The notes under the pieces were generated by a model. That model was not told where the DNA came from and did not search any database. It was given only the letters and a program-made list of their open reading frames with translations. From contig QHSU01000063.1 of NCBI GenBank assembly GCA_003220535.1, positions 1 to 64,000 of the forward strand: 64,000 nucleotides of DNA. The letters run 5' to 3'. Made by a program: the position numbers and the translations under genes. Position 1 is the stretch's first letter; the number at the start of each line of letters is the position of its first letter. Below are positions 17,278 through 26,575 of this stretch, in pieces. This DNA comes from Candidatus Rokuibacteriota bacterium (GTDB lineage Bacteria; Methylomirabilota; Methylomirabilia; Rokubacteriales; CSP1-6).

Positions 17278-18705
17278 CTACGCCGACGAGTGCCGGCGAG
17301 CGAGAAAGCGCAGGAACTCGCGCCCCTCGGCCAGGCGCCGCCGGCAGAGCGCCGGGTCCTGCACCATCTCTCTGAGAAAGCCGAAGATCTTCCGCGGACG
17401 GAAGTAGAAGCGCCGGTAGAAGCTTTCGACCGACGCGAAGATCTCCGTCCGTGGCAGGTGCGGGTAGCCGAGCACGCTGGTCTGCATCCCCCCGGCGTCC
17501 ACGAGCGCGGTCTCCTCGAGCCAACCCTGCTGGAGCGCTTCCTGGTAGAGAGCGGTTCCGGGGTACGGCGCCGCCAGCGACACCTGGAGCGAGTCGGGAT
17601 CGATCTCGCGGGCGAAGCGAATCGTCTCCTGGATCGTCTCGCGGGTCTCGCCGGGCAGTCCCATGATGAAGGTCCCGTGGATCTTGATCCCGAGAGCCTT
17701 CGCGCTCCGTGTGAACTCACGGGCGACATCGATGCGGATCCCCTTCTTCACCCGATTGAGGACGGCCTGGCTCCCGGACTCGTAGCCGACCAGGAGAAGA
17801 CGCAGACCGTTGTCACGGAGGACCCGGAGGGTGGCGTCCGGCACGTTCGCCTTGGCATTGCACGACCACGTGACCCCGAGCCGACCCAGGCCCCGGGCGA
17901 TCGCCTCGGCTCGCGGCAGGTCGTCCGTGAACGTATCGTCGTCGAAGAAGTACTCTTTCACGTTCGGGAAATGACGCGTGGCCTGCGCGATCTCGGCGAC
18001 GACGTGCTCGACCGAGCGCGTGCGGTAGCGATGGCCGCCCACGGTCTGGGGCCAGAGGCAGAAGGTGCACCGCGAGCGACAACCCCGCCCGGTGTAGAGC
18101 GACACGTACGGATGCAGCAGGTAGCCGATGAAGTACTGCTCGATCACGAGGTCGCGGTGATAGACGTCCACCACGAACGGCAGCGAGTCCATATCCTCGA
18201 GGGGCGGCCGCTCCGGCGTCCGCTCGAAGTGCCCGTTCACGCGGTAGCTGAGCCCGGCCACCGACGCGAGCGGCCGGTCCTGAGCGATCTCCTGGATGGT
18301 GAAGTCGAACTCGTTGCCCGCGACGAACTCGATCGCCGGCGACGCGCCGAGGGCGCGCTCGCGCTCGACGGCCACGTGGGCGCCGACGAAGCCGATCCGC
18401 AGGCGCGGACTCTCACGCTTGAGCGCCTCGGCGACCCGAACGTCGTGGGCGAACGAGGCCGCGCTCGTGTGGAGCACGGCCAGATCGTAGTCGCGCGCAA
18501 GCGGCGCCACGTCGTCGAGCGTGAGCTCGGCCGGAGGCGCGTCGACGAGGCGACTGCCCGGCACCAGCGCGGCGGGCTGCGCGAGCCACGTCGGGTACCA
18601 GAACGAACGGATCTCGCGGCGCGCCTGGTAGCGGGCGCCGGCGCCACCGTCGAAGCCCTGGAACGACGGCGGGTGCAGAAACAGCGTCCGCAGATAGTCG
18701 GTCAT
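17278..18705 (-). CDS. hpnJ: Hopanoid biosynthesis radical SAM protein HpnJ
   Basis: 475 aa. B12-binding-like N-terminal domain then a radical SAM core with C-x3-C-x2-C at Cys209, 213 and 216. Highly characteristic HpnJ segments are present: F-D-G-G-A-G-x-R-Y-Q-A-x-R-E-I, S-F-W-Y-P-T-W-L-A-Q-P-A-A-L and C-L-W-P-Q-T-V-G-G-H-R-Y. Known role of the family: rearranging the glucosamine head group of bacteriohopanetetrol to the cyclitol ether. The neighbouring glycosyltransferase and NodB deacetylase could supply its substrate. Seven bases downstream of the GT39 gene, so in that operon. Confidence 0.9.
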   Translation of the reverse strand: MTDYLRTLFLHPPSFQGFDGGAGARYQARREIRSFWYPTWLAQPAALVPGSRLVDAPPAELTLDDVAPLARDYDLAVLHTSAASFAHDVRVAEALKRESPRLRIGFVGAHVAVERERALGASPAIEFVAGNEFDFTIQEIAQDRPLASVAGLSYRVNGHFERTPERPPLEDMDSLPFVVDVYHRDLVIEQYFIGYLLHPYVSLYTGRGCRSRCTFCLWPQTVGGHRYRTRSVEHVVAEIAQATRHFPNVKEYFFDDDTFTDDLPRAEAIARGLGRLGVTWSCNAKANVPDATLRVLRDNGLRLLLVGYESGSQAVLNRVKKGIRIDVAREFTRSAKALGIKIHGTFIMGLPGETRETIQETIRFAREIDPDSLQVSLAAPYPGTALYQEALQQGWLEETALVDAGGMQTSVLGYPHLPRTEIFASVESFYRRFYFRPRKIFGFLREMVQDPALCRRRLAEGREFLRFLARRHSSA

Positions 18706-18712
18706 TCGCTGT

Positions 18713-20422
18713 CTATCTTATCTCATTCACCCACAAGGTACGGCCGCCGCTCACCCCGAGGAGCCGAGCGCCCGGAAGATCGGCGATGACGCTCCGGCCG
18801 GGGCTCCGTACGCTCACCACCCACACGCGCCTGCCGCTCGTCCAGGCGTCGCGCAGGCGGGCCGGATCCCAGAAGAGGTCGCGCGCTTCCGGGCGCTCGG
18901 CACCGAACCCCAGGACGCTCCGCCGGCCGTCGACGATCACGGGCCGGCGCCCCGCGTACCATTCGAAGGCGCCCGAGTTCTCGATCGGTCCTTCGTGCGC
19001 CACGAGATCCTCCGGACCGGCCAGCCGCGCCACGCTCCGCGCGAGATCCCTCACGGCGCGGTGGGTGGACACGAGACCGAGCCCGATGGCCACCGACGGC
19101 AGCGAGGCGAGCATCGTCGCGGTGACGACGACGAGCACGACGCTTCGACGGCGTTGCGGCGATCGGCCGGTGAGACCGATGGTCACGCCCGTCGCCACGG
19201 CACCCATCGCGAAGGCGATGGCCGTGGCCCCGAAGAGCGGTCTGAACTCGTCGAAGGGGGGCACCGGCGCGGGCAGCCCGGCGGCGACACTCTTCAGCGT
19301 GGCCACGTCGGTCGTGTCGACCATGGCGGCGTAGAGGCGTGAGCTGTCGCTCGCCCAGGCCAGCGCCAGCCCCAGGGCGATCGCCGCCAGGAAGCCGGCG
19401 TGCGCCAGCACGAGGCGTTTGCCACCGTGGAGCTCCCAGCCGCGCGCGGCGAGGAGTGCGACGCCGAAGGACGCCGGCAGGCCATAGTGCGGCAACCGGA
19501 ACGGCGACAGCGTCGTGATTCCGAGGACACCCAGGACCCAGATCGCCAGCGCCACCCAGACGATCTCGTCGGCGTCGCGCCACGCTCGCCGGCGCGCGAG
19601 CGACCAGACCGCCACGCCGGCGGGGATGACCCACGGCAGCGCGCCGAGGATCGCGACCGCCAGGAACTGGATCGCCGAAAGGGGAACGTCCTCGTCGGCG
19701 AAGTGACGCGCCCGCGCGACGTTCAGCACGTGGTTGTCGATCGCCGTGTACCAGCCGAAGCCCGGCGTGCGCAGCTCGCTCACGATCCACCAGCCGAACC
19801 CGATGATCAGCCACGCGGCGACGCCCGACCACGGAAGCCACGCGGAGAGCGGGCGCGCTCGACCGCCCAGGACCAGAGCCACGCCGATCGCCAGCGGCGG
19901 CAGGAGGGCGCCGAGGGGATCCTTCGCCAACGCGGCCAGGGCGAAAACCGCCAGGCCGCCGGCGCACAGCCCGCGCCGGCGGTCCCGGATCCCGACAAGG
20001 CAGAGCGCGAAGCCCCCGGCGAGCGCGGCGACGAACAGCGTCTCGGGTCGGACGTAGCGGCCGTACGCGAAGAACTCGAGGCTGGTCAGGAGGGCCAGGC
20101 CGGCCACCAGGCCGCCACGCCAGCCGAGCAAGCGCGCGCCGAGCCAGGCGGTCGCGCCGACGGCGGCGAGCGCGGCACCGGCGGCCACGGCGCGCGCCGC
20201 CGCCTCGCTCGGGCCCATGACGCCGGAGGCGGCCGCGACCAGCACGTAGAGGAGCGGAGGCTTGTCCACGTAGCGGACACCGTTCAGTGTCAGAGCGAAG
20301 GGGTCTCGGGACGCGGCCAGCTCTCGCGCGATCTCGGCGTGCATCCCCTCGCCCGGATCGTCGAATGGCACACGGCCCAGACCAGCGAAGAGGAACGGCG
20401 CCGCGATGAGTGCCGCCAACAC
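18713..20422 (-). CDS. GT39 / ArnT-like polyprenyl-phosphate-sugar glycosyltransferase
   Basis: 569 aa with about 11-12 transmembrane helices. The first periplasmic loop carries D-D-P-G-E-G, the acidic pair of GT39/PMT enzymes, followed by Y-V-D-K-P-P-L-L-Y (family signature). A soluble periplasmic tail ends the protein. It should move a sugar from a polyprenyl-phosphate carrier to a lipid or protein outside the inner membrane. Start GTG 20422; a CTG at 20458 overlapping the upstream TGA (CTGA) is in frame and possible. Operon partners are the 4-TM SMR protein and hpnJ. Confidence 0.88.
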   Translation of the reverse strand: MLAALIAAPFLFAGLGRVPFDDPGEGMHAEIARELAASRDPFALTLNGVRYVDKPPLLYVLVAAASGVMGPSEAAARAVAAGAALAAVGATAWLGARLLGWRGGLVAGLALLTSLEFFAYGRYVRPETLFVAALAGGFALCLVGIRDRRRGLCAGGLAVFALAALAKDPLGALLPPLAIGVALVLGGRARPLSAWLPWSGVAAWLIIGFGWWIVSELRTPGFGWYTAIDNHVLNVARARHFADEDVPLSAIQFLAVAILGALPWVIPAGVAVWSLARRRAWRDADEIVWVALAIWVLGVLGITTLSPFRLPHYGLPASFGVALLAARGWELHGGKRLVLAHAGFLAAIALGLALAWASDSSRLYAAMVDTTDVATLKSVAAGLPAPVPPFDEFRPLFGATAIAFAMGAVATGVTIGLTGRSPQRRRSVVLVVVTATMLASLPSVAIGLGLVSTHRAVRDLARSVARLAGPEDLVAHEGPIENSGAFEWYAGRRPVIVDGRRSVLGFGAERPEARDLFWDPARLRDAWTSGRRVWVVSVRSPGRSVIADLPGARLLGVSGGRTLWVNEIR

Positions 20423-20454
20423 CGCAGAGTGTCGCGCCGTCAGTGCGAGTCCCT

Positions 20455-20826
20455 TCAGGTGCGTGAGACCAGGAACACGCCGACGACGATCAGCGCGATG
20501 CCCGCCCAGCGGGTCGGCGTCACCGCCTCCGCGAGCAGGAGCCGGGCCAGGAGCGCGACGACGACGTAGTCGAGCGCGGTCATCGGCAGCACCTGGCTCA
20601 CCTGAGCGCGCGAGAGCAGGGTGAGGTACATCAGAAAGAACGTCGCCTGGAGCGCCACGCCGAGCAGCAGCGACGGACTCGAGGCCGCACGAAGCATCAT
20701 GGGGCCGACGAGCGAGGCTGACGCCTCGGTCAGGTCCCCGACCATCTTCATCCCCTTCGACAGCAGGACGTGGCCGGTGCCGCCGATCAGCACCGCGATC
20801 ACCACCAGGACGAAGGTCTTCAGCAT
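20455..20826 (-). CDS. Four-helix SMR/EamA-type transporter (ArnE/F-like)
   Basis: 123 aa, four transmembrane helices, ending in the family-typical P-T-R-W-A-G-I-A-L-I-V-x-G-V-F-L-V. Size and layout match small multidrug-resistance or half-EamA proteins such as ArnE/ArnF. Next to an ArnT-like enzyme, flipping of a polyprenyl-phosphate sugar is more likely than drug efflux. Its ATG overlaps the stop of the upstream gene (ATGA). Confidence 0.85.
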   Translation of the reverse strand: MLKTFVLVVIAVLIGGTGHVLLSKGMKMVGDLTEASASLVGPMMLRAASSPSLLLGVALQATFFLMYLTLLSRAQVSQVLPMTALDYVVVALLARLLLAEAVTPTRWAGIALIVVGVFLVSRT

Positions 20827-21239
20827 CAGAGTGCCTTCCCGATCGCCACGAGCAAGGCCTTCTCCACCGTCTGATCCGACACGTTCAGGGGCTCGTCCTT
20901 GTCGATCCAGAGAATCCGCTCCCGCTTGAACACGCTGCGCTCCACTTCGACCATGGTCCCCTGCGTCCCGGCCGCCTTGAGGCGGATCACCAGTCGGTGA
21001 CGGGTCCCCTTGGCGTACACGCCGTAATCCTCGCCCTCGACCGTGCGGGATTCGGTGGTGATCCAGCCGATCGTGCGATCCGACTTCTCGATGTCCCAGC
21101 CGAGCTGCTTCAGCACGGCCTCCGTGACGCTCCACACCTTCTCGATCGGAGCCGTGAACGTCTGCGACACGGGCGCGGCGGCGAGCGCCGGCGTCACGAG
21201 ACTCAGTAGCAACGCGATCGCTCCCAGCATGCGTGTCAT
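20826..21239 (-). CDS. Exported protein of unknown function
   Basis: 137 aa with a clear signal peptide (1-20, ending A-L-A-A). The mature part looks like a single alpha/beta domain: P-I-E-K-V-W-S-V-T-E-A-V-L-K-Q-L-G-W resembles the first helix of lipoprotein/BamC-like or SRPBCC-like domains. No catalytic motif. First gene after a run of three 14-bp tandem repeats and coupled to the SMR gene. Function unknown. Confidence 0.75.
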   Translation of the reverse strand: MTRMLGAIALLLSLVTPALAAAPVSQTFTAPIEKVWSVTEAVLKQLGWDIEKSDRTIGWITTESRTVEGEDYGVYAKGTRHRLVIRLKAAGTQGTMVEVERSVFKRERILWIDKDEPLNVSDQTVEKALLVAIGKAL

Positions 21240-21250
21240 TCGTGGTCCTC

Positions 21251-21290
21251 GGTTATAGTCGCCTGGTTATAGTCGCCTGGTTATAGTCGC
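21251..21290. repeat. 14-bp tandem repeat, 2.9 copies
   Basis: GGTTATAGTCGCCT occurs twice in full (21251-21264, 21265-21278) with a third copy short by two bases. Each unit contains TATAGTC, AT-rich against its surroundings. The array lies 12 bases upstream of the exported-protein start, where a promoter or operator would be. Copy number may vary between strains. Confidence 0.85.
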
Positions 21291-21308
21291 GCCTCGGCCG
21301 GCGGGGCC

Positions 21309-21309
<1 letters not shown>
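21289..21309. repeat. Dispersed repeat family B, truncated copy
   Basis: GCGCCTCGGCCGGCGGGGCC matches the first half of the longer elements at 51629-51678 and 58713-58763. It reaches the stop codon of the ABC ATPase gene. Confidence 0.55.
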
Positions 21310-21976
<667 letters not shown>

Positions 21977-21977
<1 letters not shown>

Positions 21978-23161
21978 CAGGTACCGCGCCGGATCGCCTC
22001 GGCCGGCGAGACGGAGACGACGCGCGCGGTGGCGTACACCGCCGCCGCCGTGCCCAGCAGGATCGAGAACGCGAGGGCGCCCCCGAGGAGCCGCGGCGAG
22101 AAATAGAAGAGCTGCTGGGCCCGCGCGACGTAGCCGTCGATCAGCCAGCCGAGCCCGAGGGCCAGCCCGACGCCCGCCAGGCCGCCCACCAGCGTGATCG
22201 CGAGGGACTCGGCGAGCACTTCGCGCCCGAGCTGCAGATCGGTGGCGCCGAGCGCACGCTTGACGCCGAAGTCGCGGATCCGCTCGAAGACGGCGGCGGC
22301 CATCGTGTTCGCCAGCGAGAGGCCGCCGATGACGAAGGCGAGAGCGCCGATGCCAGCGAGCAGCGCGGAGAAGAACGCCGTGGACGAGCGCAGGAGCCGG
22401 CTCAGCTCGCTCGGAAGCTGGACGTTGACGCCGGGCACGCGCTCCCTGATCCGGAGCGCCACGCCATCCGGGTCGGCGCCGTCGCGCCACCCGACCGCGG
22501 CGCCGGTGTTGAGGTCGGACGCGGTGAGCGCCATGCCTCCCGACGCCAGCACCGTCCGGAGCAGGCGGTCCTTGGCGACCCACTGGGCGCGAGCGTCGGC
22601 GATCGGCACGAAGACGAAGCGATCGGGCGCGGTGAGCATCCGGTCCAGGACGCCCACCACCTCGTACGACTCGCCCTCGAGTGTGATGTGCGCGCCGACG
22701 GCGAGGCCTCGCGAGGCCGCGAACGCGGCCCCGACGACGGCGACCCGCCGATCGCCGTCGCGAAGGAACCGGCCGGCGCGCACGGGGAGCGAGCGGTAGT
22801 GGCGATTCGGCATGGGGACCGAGATGTCGACGCCGAGGATCAGCTCCTGGGTGAGCGTCATGAACTGCGATGTCGACGGGTCCAGCGGCAGCATGATCTG
22901 CGCTTGCACACCCTCGACCCCGGGAACGTCCGCGAGGGCCCGGATCGTCGCGGCCGGGAGGAGCCCTCCGGCCGTGAACCCGGTCCCCATGCCCATCCCG
23001 CGTCCGGCCACGGAGATCTGGCCGAGGACGAACCGATCGCCGCCCTCGATGAAGCGCACGATTCGCTCGCTCATCGCGCCGAGGGCGACGAGCCCGGCGA
23101 CGCCGATGGCGATGCCGACGACCGTGAACAGGTACCCGCGCAGCAACCGCAGGGGCTTCAC
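21977..23161 (-). CDS. ABC transporter permease, FtsX/MacB type
   Basis: 394 aa from GTG 23161, overlapping the preceding stop (GTGA). An N-terminal transmembrane helix, a large periplasmic MacB_PCD-like domain (about 35-250), then three C-terminal helices of the FtsX domain with F-G-V-K-R-A-L-G-A-T and V-S-P-A-E-A-I-R-R-G. Such permeases extract lipophilic substrates from the outer leaflet of the inner membrane. Its cargo is probably the product of the operon. Confidence 0.92.
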
Positions 23162-24426
23162 CACTCGAGCCGGGACTCCACCGGACGTCCGGCGCGGCGG
23201 CGCGTCCAGAGATTCACGCGGGCGCCCGCGAAGAGCACCAAGAGCGCCAGCCGCGTCCCCCACCCCATCTTCAAGAAGGCGCCGCCCGAGAGCACACTGA
23301 GTACGGCTTCCAGGACGAAGCGCGTGCGCGGTCGGAGGAAAACCTCGAAGAACGCGGGCTCGTAGTACTTGTGGATGAAGCGGAAGAATGGGCGCAGGCC
23401 GCGCTCGACCGCCCGCTCGTACGGCGCGAACCGCGCGGCCGTGAACCGTCCGTCCGCGAGCGCCTCGTCCACTGCCCCGGCGGCCAGCTCGCCCGACTGC
23501 ATGGCGATGTGGACGCCGCTCGAGAAGATCGGGTCCACGAAGGCGATCGCATCGCCCACCGCGAGGAACCGGTCGCCGACGAGCGGGCCGTTCATGTACG
23601 AGAAGTTCGCGACCCGGTGGATCTCCGTCACGCGCTCGCCGCACACCAACCCGGCGGCGACGCGCGGGCACCGGCGGATCATTTCCGCGTAGAGCTCGTC
23701 CAGAGACCCGGGCCATCGCCGCACGGTTCGCGCATGCATGACGCAGCCGAGGCTGGTCAGGTCGCTCGCGAGCGGAATCCACCAGAACCAGCCGTCGTCG
23801 AAGACGTGGATGCGGATGTTGCCCTCGTCGCGGCCGGCGGCGCGCTCGGCGCCGCGGAAGTGTGCGAAGAGCGCGACCTTGCCGAGATTGGGAATGCGCT
23901 CCCGTCGTCCGAGCTTCGTGGCGATGAGACCGTCGCGGCCAGTGGCGTCCACGAGAAATCGGGCGCGGGCGGTGAAGGGCAGACCGTCGCGCCGCGCGGC
24001 CACCGACACGCCGTCGAGGTCGAACGCGACGGATTCAACCGTCGCGGGCTGGCACACGTCCACGCCCTGCTTCGACGCGTGCTCGAGCAGCAGCGCGTCG
24101 AAGTCCGAGCGGCGGACCTGGTAGGAATAGCTCGGCCAGGGCTTGTTCGTCAGGAAATAGAACGTGCGCTGGTAGTCCGACTCCTGGTCGTGGAACGTGG
24201 CGCCGTGCTTCAGCTGGAAGCCATGCTCGGCGACTGTGGCGAGCACGCCCATCCGGTCGAGGATCGGCAGCGTCGCGGGCAGCAGGGACTCGCCGACGTG
24301 GAAGCGGGGAAAGGGCTCGCGCTCGAACAGGAGCACGCGTCGGCCCGCCCGGGCCAGGAACGCGCTCGTCGTGGAGCCGGCGGGTCCGCCTCCGACCACG
24401 ATGACGTCGTGAAGCACGGGACTCAC
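23158..24426 (-). CDS. Flavin-dependent halogenase-like / GGR-like oxidoreductase
   Basis: 422 aa. FAD-binding G-x-G-x-x-G is at Gly12-Gly17 and the second FAD motif is V-G-D-A-I-A-F-V-D-P. The halogenase signature W-x-W-x-I-P is present at Trp213-Pro218, and Lys73 sits in G-F-x-x-K-x-G-A-T-F, near where halogenases hold the catalytic lysine. These features place it with flavin-dependent halogenases and related hydroxylases of the geranylgeranyl-reductase superfamily. GTG start overlaps the GT2 stop. Could halogenate, hydroxylate or desaturate an ACP- or lipid-bound intermediate. Confidence 0.85.
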   Translation of the reverse strand: MSPVLHDVIVVGGGPAGSTTSAFLARAGRRVLLFEREPFPRFHVGESLLPATLPILDRMGVLATVAEHGFQLKHGATFHDQESDYQRTFYFLTNKPWPSYSYQVRRSDFDALLLEHASKQGVDVCQPATVESVAFDLDGVSVAARRDGLPFTARARFLVDATGRDGLIATKLGRRERIPNLGKVALFAHFRGAERAAGRDEGNIRIHVFDDGWFWWIPLASDLTSLGCVMHARTVRRWPGSLDELYAEMIRRCPRVAAGLVCGERVTEIHRVANFSYMNGPLVGDRFLAVGDAIAFVDPIFSSGVHIAMQSGELAAGAVDEALADGRFTAARFAPYERAVERGLRPFFRFIHKYYEPAFFEVFLRPRTRFVLEAVLSVLSGGAFLKMGWGTRLALLVLFAGARVNLWTRRRAGRPVESRLEW

Positions 24427-25484
24427 CGGGGCGGTCCAACCGGGTTCGCGGCGGCGGTGAGCCCCGACGGCTCGGCGTCGAGCCGATCCTGAGAGCAGAG
24501 CCACCGGACGAGGGGGGAGACGATATCGGGCATCCGCCGCGGCGCGAACGCCTGCAGCACGAGAAGCCCGATCACCAGGGGAGAGGCGACGGTCGCCTGG
24601 GCGGCAATGAGGGCTCGTCGCGGCCGTGGATCGTGCCGCCAGAGGGTCACCCGGTTCACCACGTGCTGGATCGCCGAGCTCCCGACCGACATCGCCCAGA
24701 GGGGGAACGACCCGGCGTACGCCGCCGCCTGCTCGAGCGTCACCGCGTGTCGGGCTCGCCGACGCTCGCCGAGGAACGGCTTCACCAGCGCGCCGACGAG
24801 GGCGCCGGCTTCGAGCATCCAGCGCACCACGACCCGACCGGCGAGATAGCCACCGATCGCGACTCCGTCGTTGATCGGGCGGAACCGGCTCCGCTGGCGC
24901 GCGCGCGGAATGGCGGCGACGGGGACCTCGTGCACGTGCCAGCCGTGCGCGACGCCGGCGACCAGCACCTCGGTCTCGAAGACGAAGCCCCCGCGATGAA
25001 CACGGACCTCGTCGAAGAGCTCGAGCGGGTACGCGCGAAAGCCCGATTGCGTGTCGTGGAGCCGGAGCCCGCACGCCCAGTTCACGAAGAATCCCGCGAC
25101 GCGAATCGCGTTCAACCGCTCGGGTGGCAGGGCGTCGGGATCGTCGAGGCGCCCGCCGATCACGATCGTCCGCCGCCTCCCGCGGGCCGCGTCGAGGACC
25201 AGGCCGAGATCCGACGGGCTGTGCTGCCCGTCGCCGTCGAGCGTCACCACGACCGACACGCCGCGGTCTCGAGCCGCCGCGATCCCGGTGCGGATCGCCT
25301 CGCCTTTGCCAAAGCGGCGCGGGTGGCGGATCACCTCGGCGCCGGCGCGCCGCGCGATCTCGGCGCTCCCGTCTCGCGAGCCATCGTCGACTACCAGCAC
25401 CGGCGCGTACGCCCGCGCCGCGGCCACGACCTCGCCGACGGTATCGGCCTCGTTGAAGACCGGAACGACGATCAGCGCGGTCAT
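24423..25484 (-). CDS. GT2 glycosyltransferase (dolichyl-phosphate-sugar synthase / ArnC-like)
   Basis: 353 aa. The N-terminal 220 residues are a GT-A domain with P-V-F-N-E, D-D-G-S-R-D-G and the D-x-D-like L-D-G-D-G-Q-H. A Q-S-G-F-R-A-Y-P motif is typical of polyprenyl-phosphate mannosyl/glucosyl transferases. The C-terminal third has hydrophobic segments, with an unusual extension. ATG 25484 overlaps the preceding stop (ATGA). It may load the sugar later used by the ArnT-like enzyme, or glycosylate the operon product. Confidence 0.87.
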   Translation of the reverse strand: MTALIVVPVFNEADTVGEVVAAARAYAPVLVVDDGSRDGSAEIARRAGAEVIRHPRRFGKGEAIRTGIAAARDRGVSVVVTLDGDGQHSPSDLGLVLDAARGRRRTIVIGGRLDDPDALPPERLNAIRVAGFFVNWACGLRLHDTQSGFRAYPLELFDEVRVHRGGFVFETEVLVAGVAHGWHVHEVPVAAIPRARQRSRFRPINDGVAIGGYLAGRVVVRWMLEAGALVGALVKPFLGERRRARHAVTLEQAAAYAGSFPLWAMSVGSSAIQHVVNRVTLWRHDPRPRRALIAAQATVASPLVIGLLVLQAFAPRRMPDIVSPLVRWLCSQDRLDAEPSGLTAAANPVGPPR

Positions 25485-26575
25485 GCCCAATGTGCGAGAG
25501 ATGGCGGTGCGAGCCGAGGCGGTGCCTCCGCCGAGGCGAGCCCTTCGATGGCTCGCGATCGTGCGAGCCGAGGCGGTGCCTCCGCCGAGGCGAGCGCTTC
25601 AACGGCTCGTGACGGCGCGACGCGGCGCGGCCCCGCGACGACGATCGCGACCTGGTTGCCGCCGCGCGCCACGGCGTGGACCAGGCCCAGCCGATCGCCG
25701 GCCTCCGACGCCGCGGTCGCCACGGACCGCGCCGCCAGGCCGGAGTGGCGGCCGGCTGGCAGGCACAACGCCCGCTGCGGGGGGCGGTGCGGCGCCAGCG
25801 CCCGGTCGAGCAGAGCGCGCTCCCACTCCTCACGCGGTCCATCTCCGTTCGCAGAGGTGTAGACACAGCCGATCTCGGCGACGCCGGCTCCGGCTTCCTC
25901 GAGGGCGACGGCGATCGCCCGCGAGCGCGCGGCCCGCCCGATTCCATGGGGGCGGGCCGGCAACGCGCGCCACGCGGCGCCGGCGATCTCGCCGAGAATC
26001 CTGGCTCCCCGGGCGCGCGCCGCGTCGAGCGACTCCAGCACGACGAAGCCGGCGCCCTCGTCCCTCACCTCGGCGCCGGCCCCGGCCTCGCGGAGCGCGT
26101 CCAACACCAGCGCCGGGGGCTCGTCGGCGCCACCGGCCAGGCAGACTCCGATGCGGCCCGTGCGGACGGCCATCGCCGCCCGGGCGATCGCGAGCTCGCC
26201 GGCCACCGTAGGCACGTTGAGCGTCAACGAGAGATCCCTCGCCGACACGGCGATCGCCGTCGCCGCCGCCATCGTGTTCATGACCGTGTGCGGGAAGAGG
26301 AGCGGCGAGAGACCCGTCGGCCCACGGCGTAGATAGCCATCGACGAATGCGATCGTGGAGACCATGTCGCCGAACTCCGTGCCGACCAGTAGCGCCAGCT
26401 CGCCTCTTGTGTCGAGGCCGGCATCGGCGAGGGCCAGGCGGCCCGCCGCGACCGTCATCTGGCACATCCGTGAGAGGCGCCGCGCCTCCGACTCGTCCAC
26501 GAGCCGGCTCACGACGCCGGAGGCGTGCCCGTCGACGACGCCGATACCGGTAATGACGACCCGATGCCCCATCAC
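25481..26575 (-). CDS. Catalytically inactive ketosynthase (chain-length-factor-like)
   Basis: 364 aa thiolase-fold protein. The fold signature is clear (V-V-I-T-G-I-G-V-V at the N-terminus, L-A-G-G-A-D-E), but the active cysteine region reads N-V-P-T-V-A-G (about 120-125) and neither catalytic histidine block (H-G-T, G-H) is kept. That is how KS-beta / chain-length factors look. The C-terminal ~40 residues are encoded by two tandem copies of a dispersed REP-like repeat (E-A-L-A-S-A-E-A-P-P-R-L twice), so the end may be a late extension. Overlaps the active KS upstream by ATGA, implying a heterodimer. Confidence 0.85.
   Translation of the reverse strand: MMGHRVVITGIGVVDGHASGVVSRLVDESEARRLSRMCQMTVAAGRLALADAGLDTRGELALLVGTEFGDMVSTIAFVDGYLRRGPTGLSPLLFPHTVMNTMAAATAIAVSARDLSLTLNVPTVAGELAIARAAMAVRTGRIGVCLAGGADEPPALVLDALREAGAGAEVRDEGAGFVVLESLDAARARGARILGEIAGAAWRALPARPHGIGRAARSRAIAVALEEAGAGVAEIGCVYTSANGDGPREEWERALLDRALAPHRPPQRALCLPAGRHSGLAARSVATAASEAGDRLGLVHAVARGGNQVAIVVAGPRRVAPSRAVEALASAEAPPRLARSRAIEGLASAEAPPRLAPPSLAHWA
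25495..25620. repeat. REP-like repeat family A, two tandem copies inside a gene
   Basis: About 55 bp containing GTGCGAGCCGAGGCGGTGCC and ending in the palindrome GGCGAGC-x-CTTC-x-A-x-GGCTCG occurs twice in tandem. On the other strand the core reads CGAGCCRTTGAAGNGCTCGCC. The same core appears at 63934-63953 and 63973-64000, and in degenerate form near 28040. Confidence 0.75.

Noticed and set aside
25600..25870. CRISPR-like array in the tandem repeat region
   Set aside because: Only two adjacent copies without spacers; it is a palindromic dispersed repeat.
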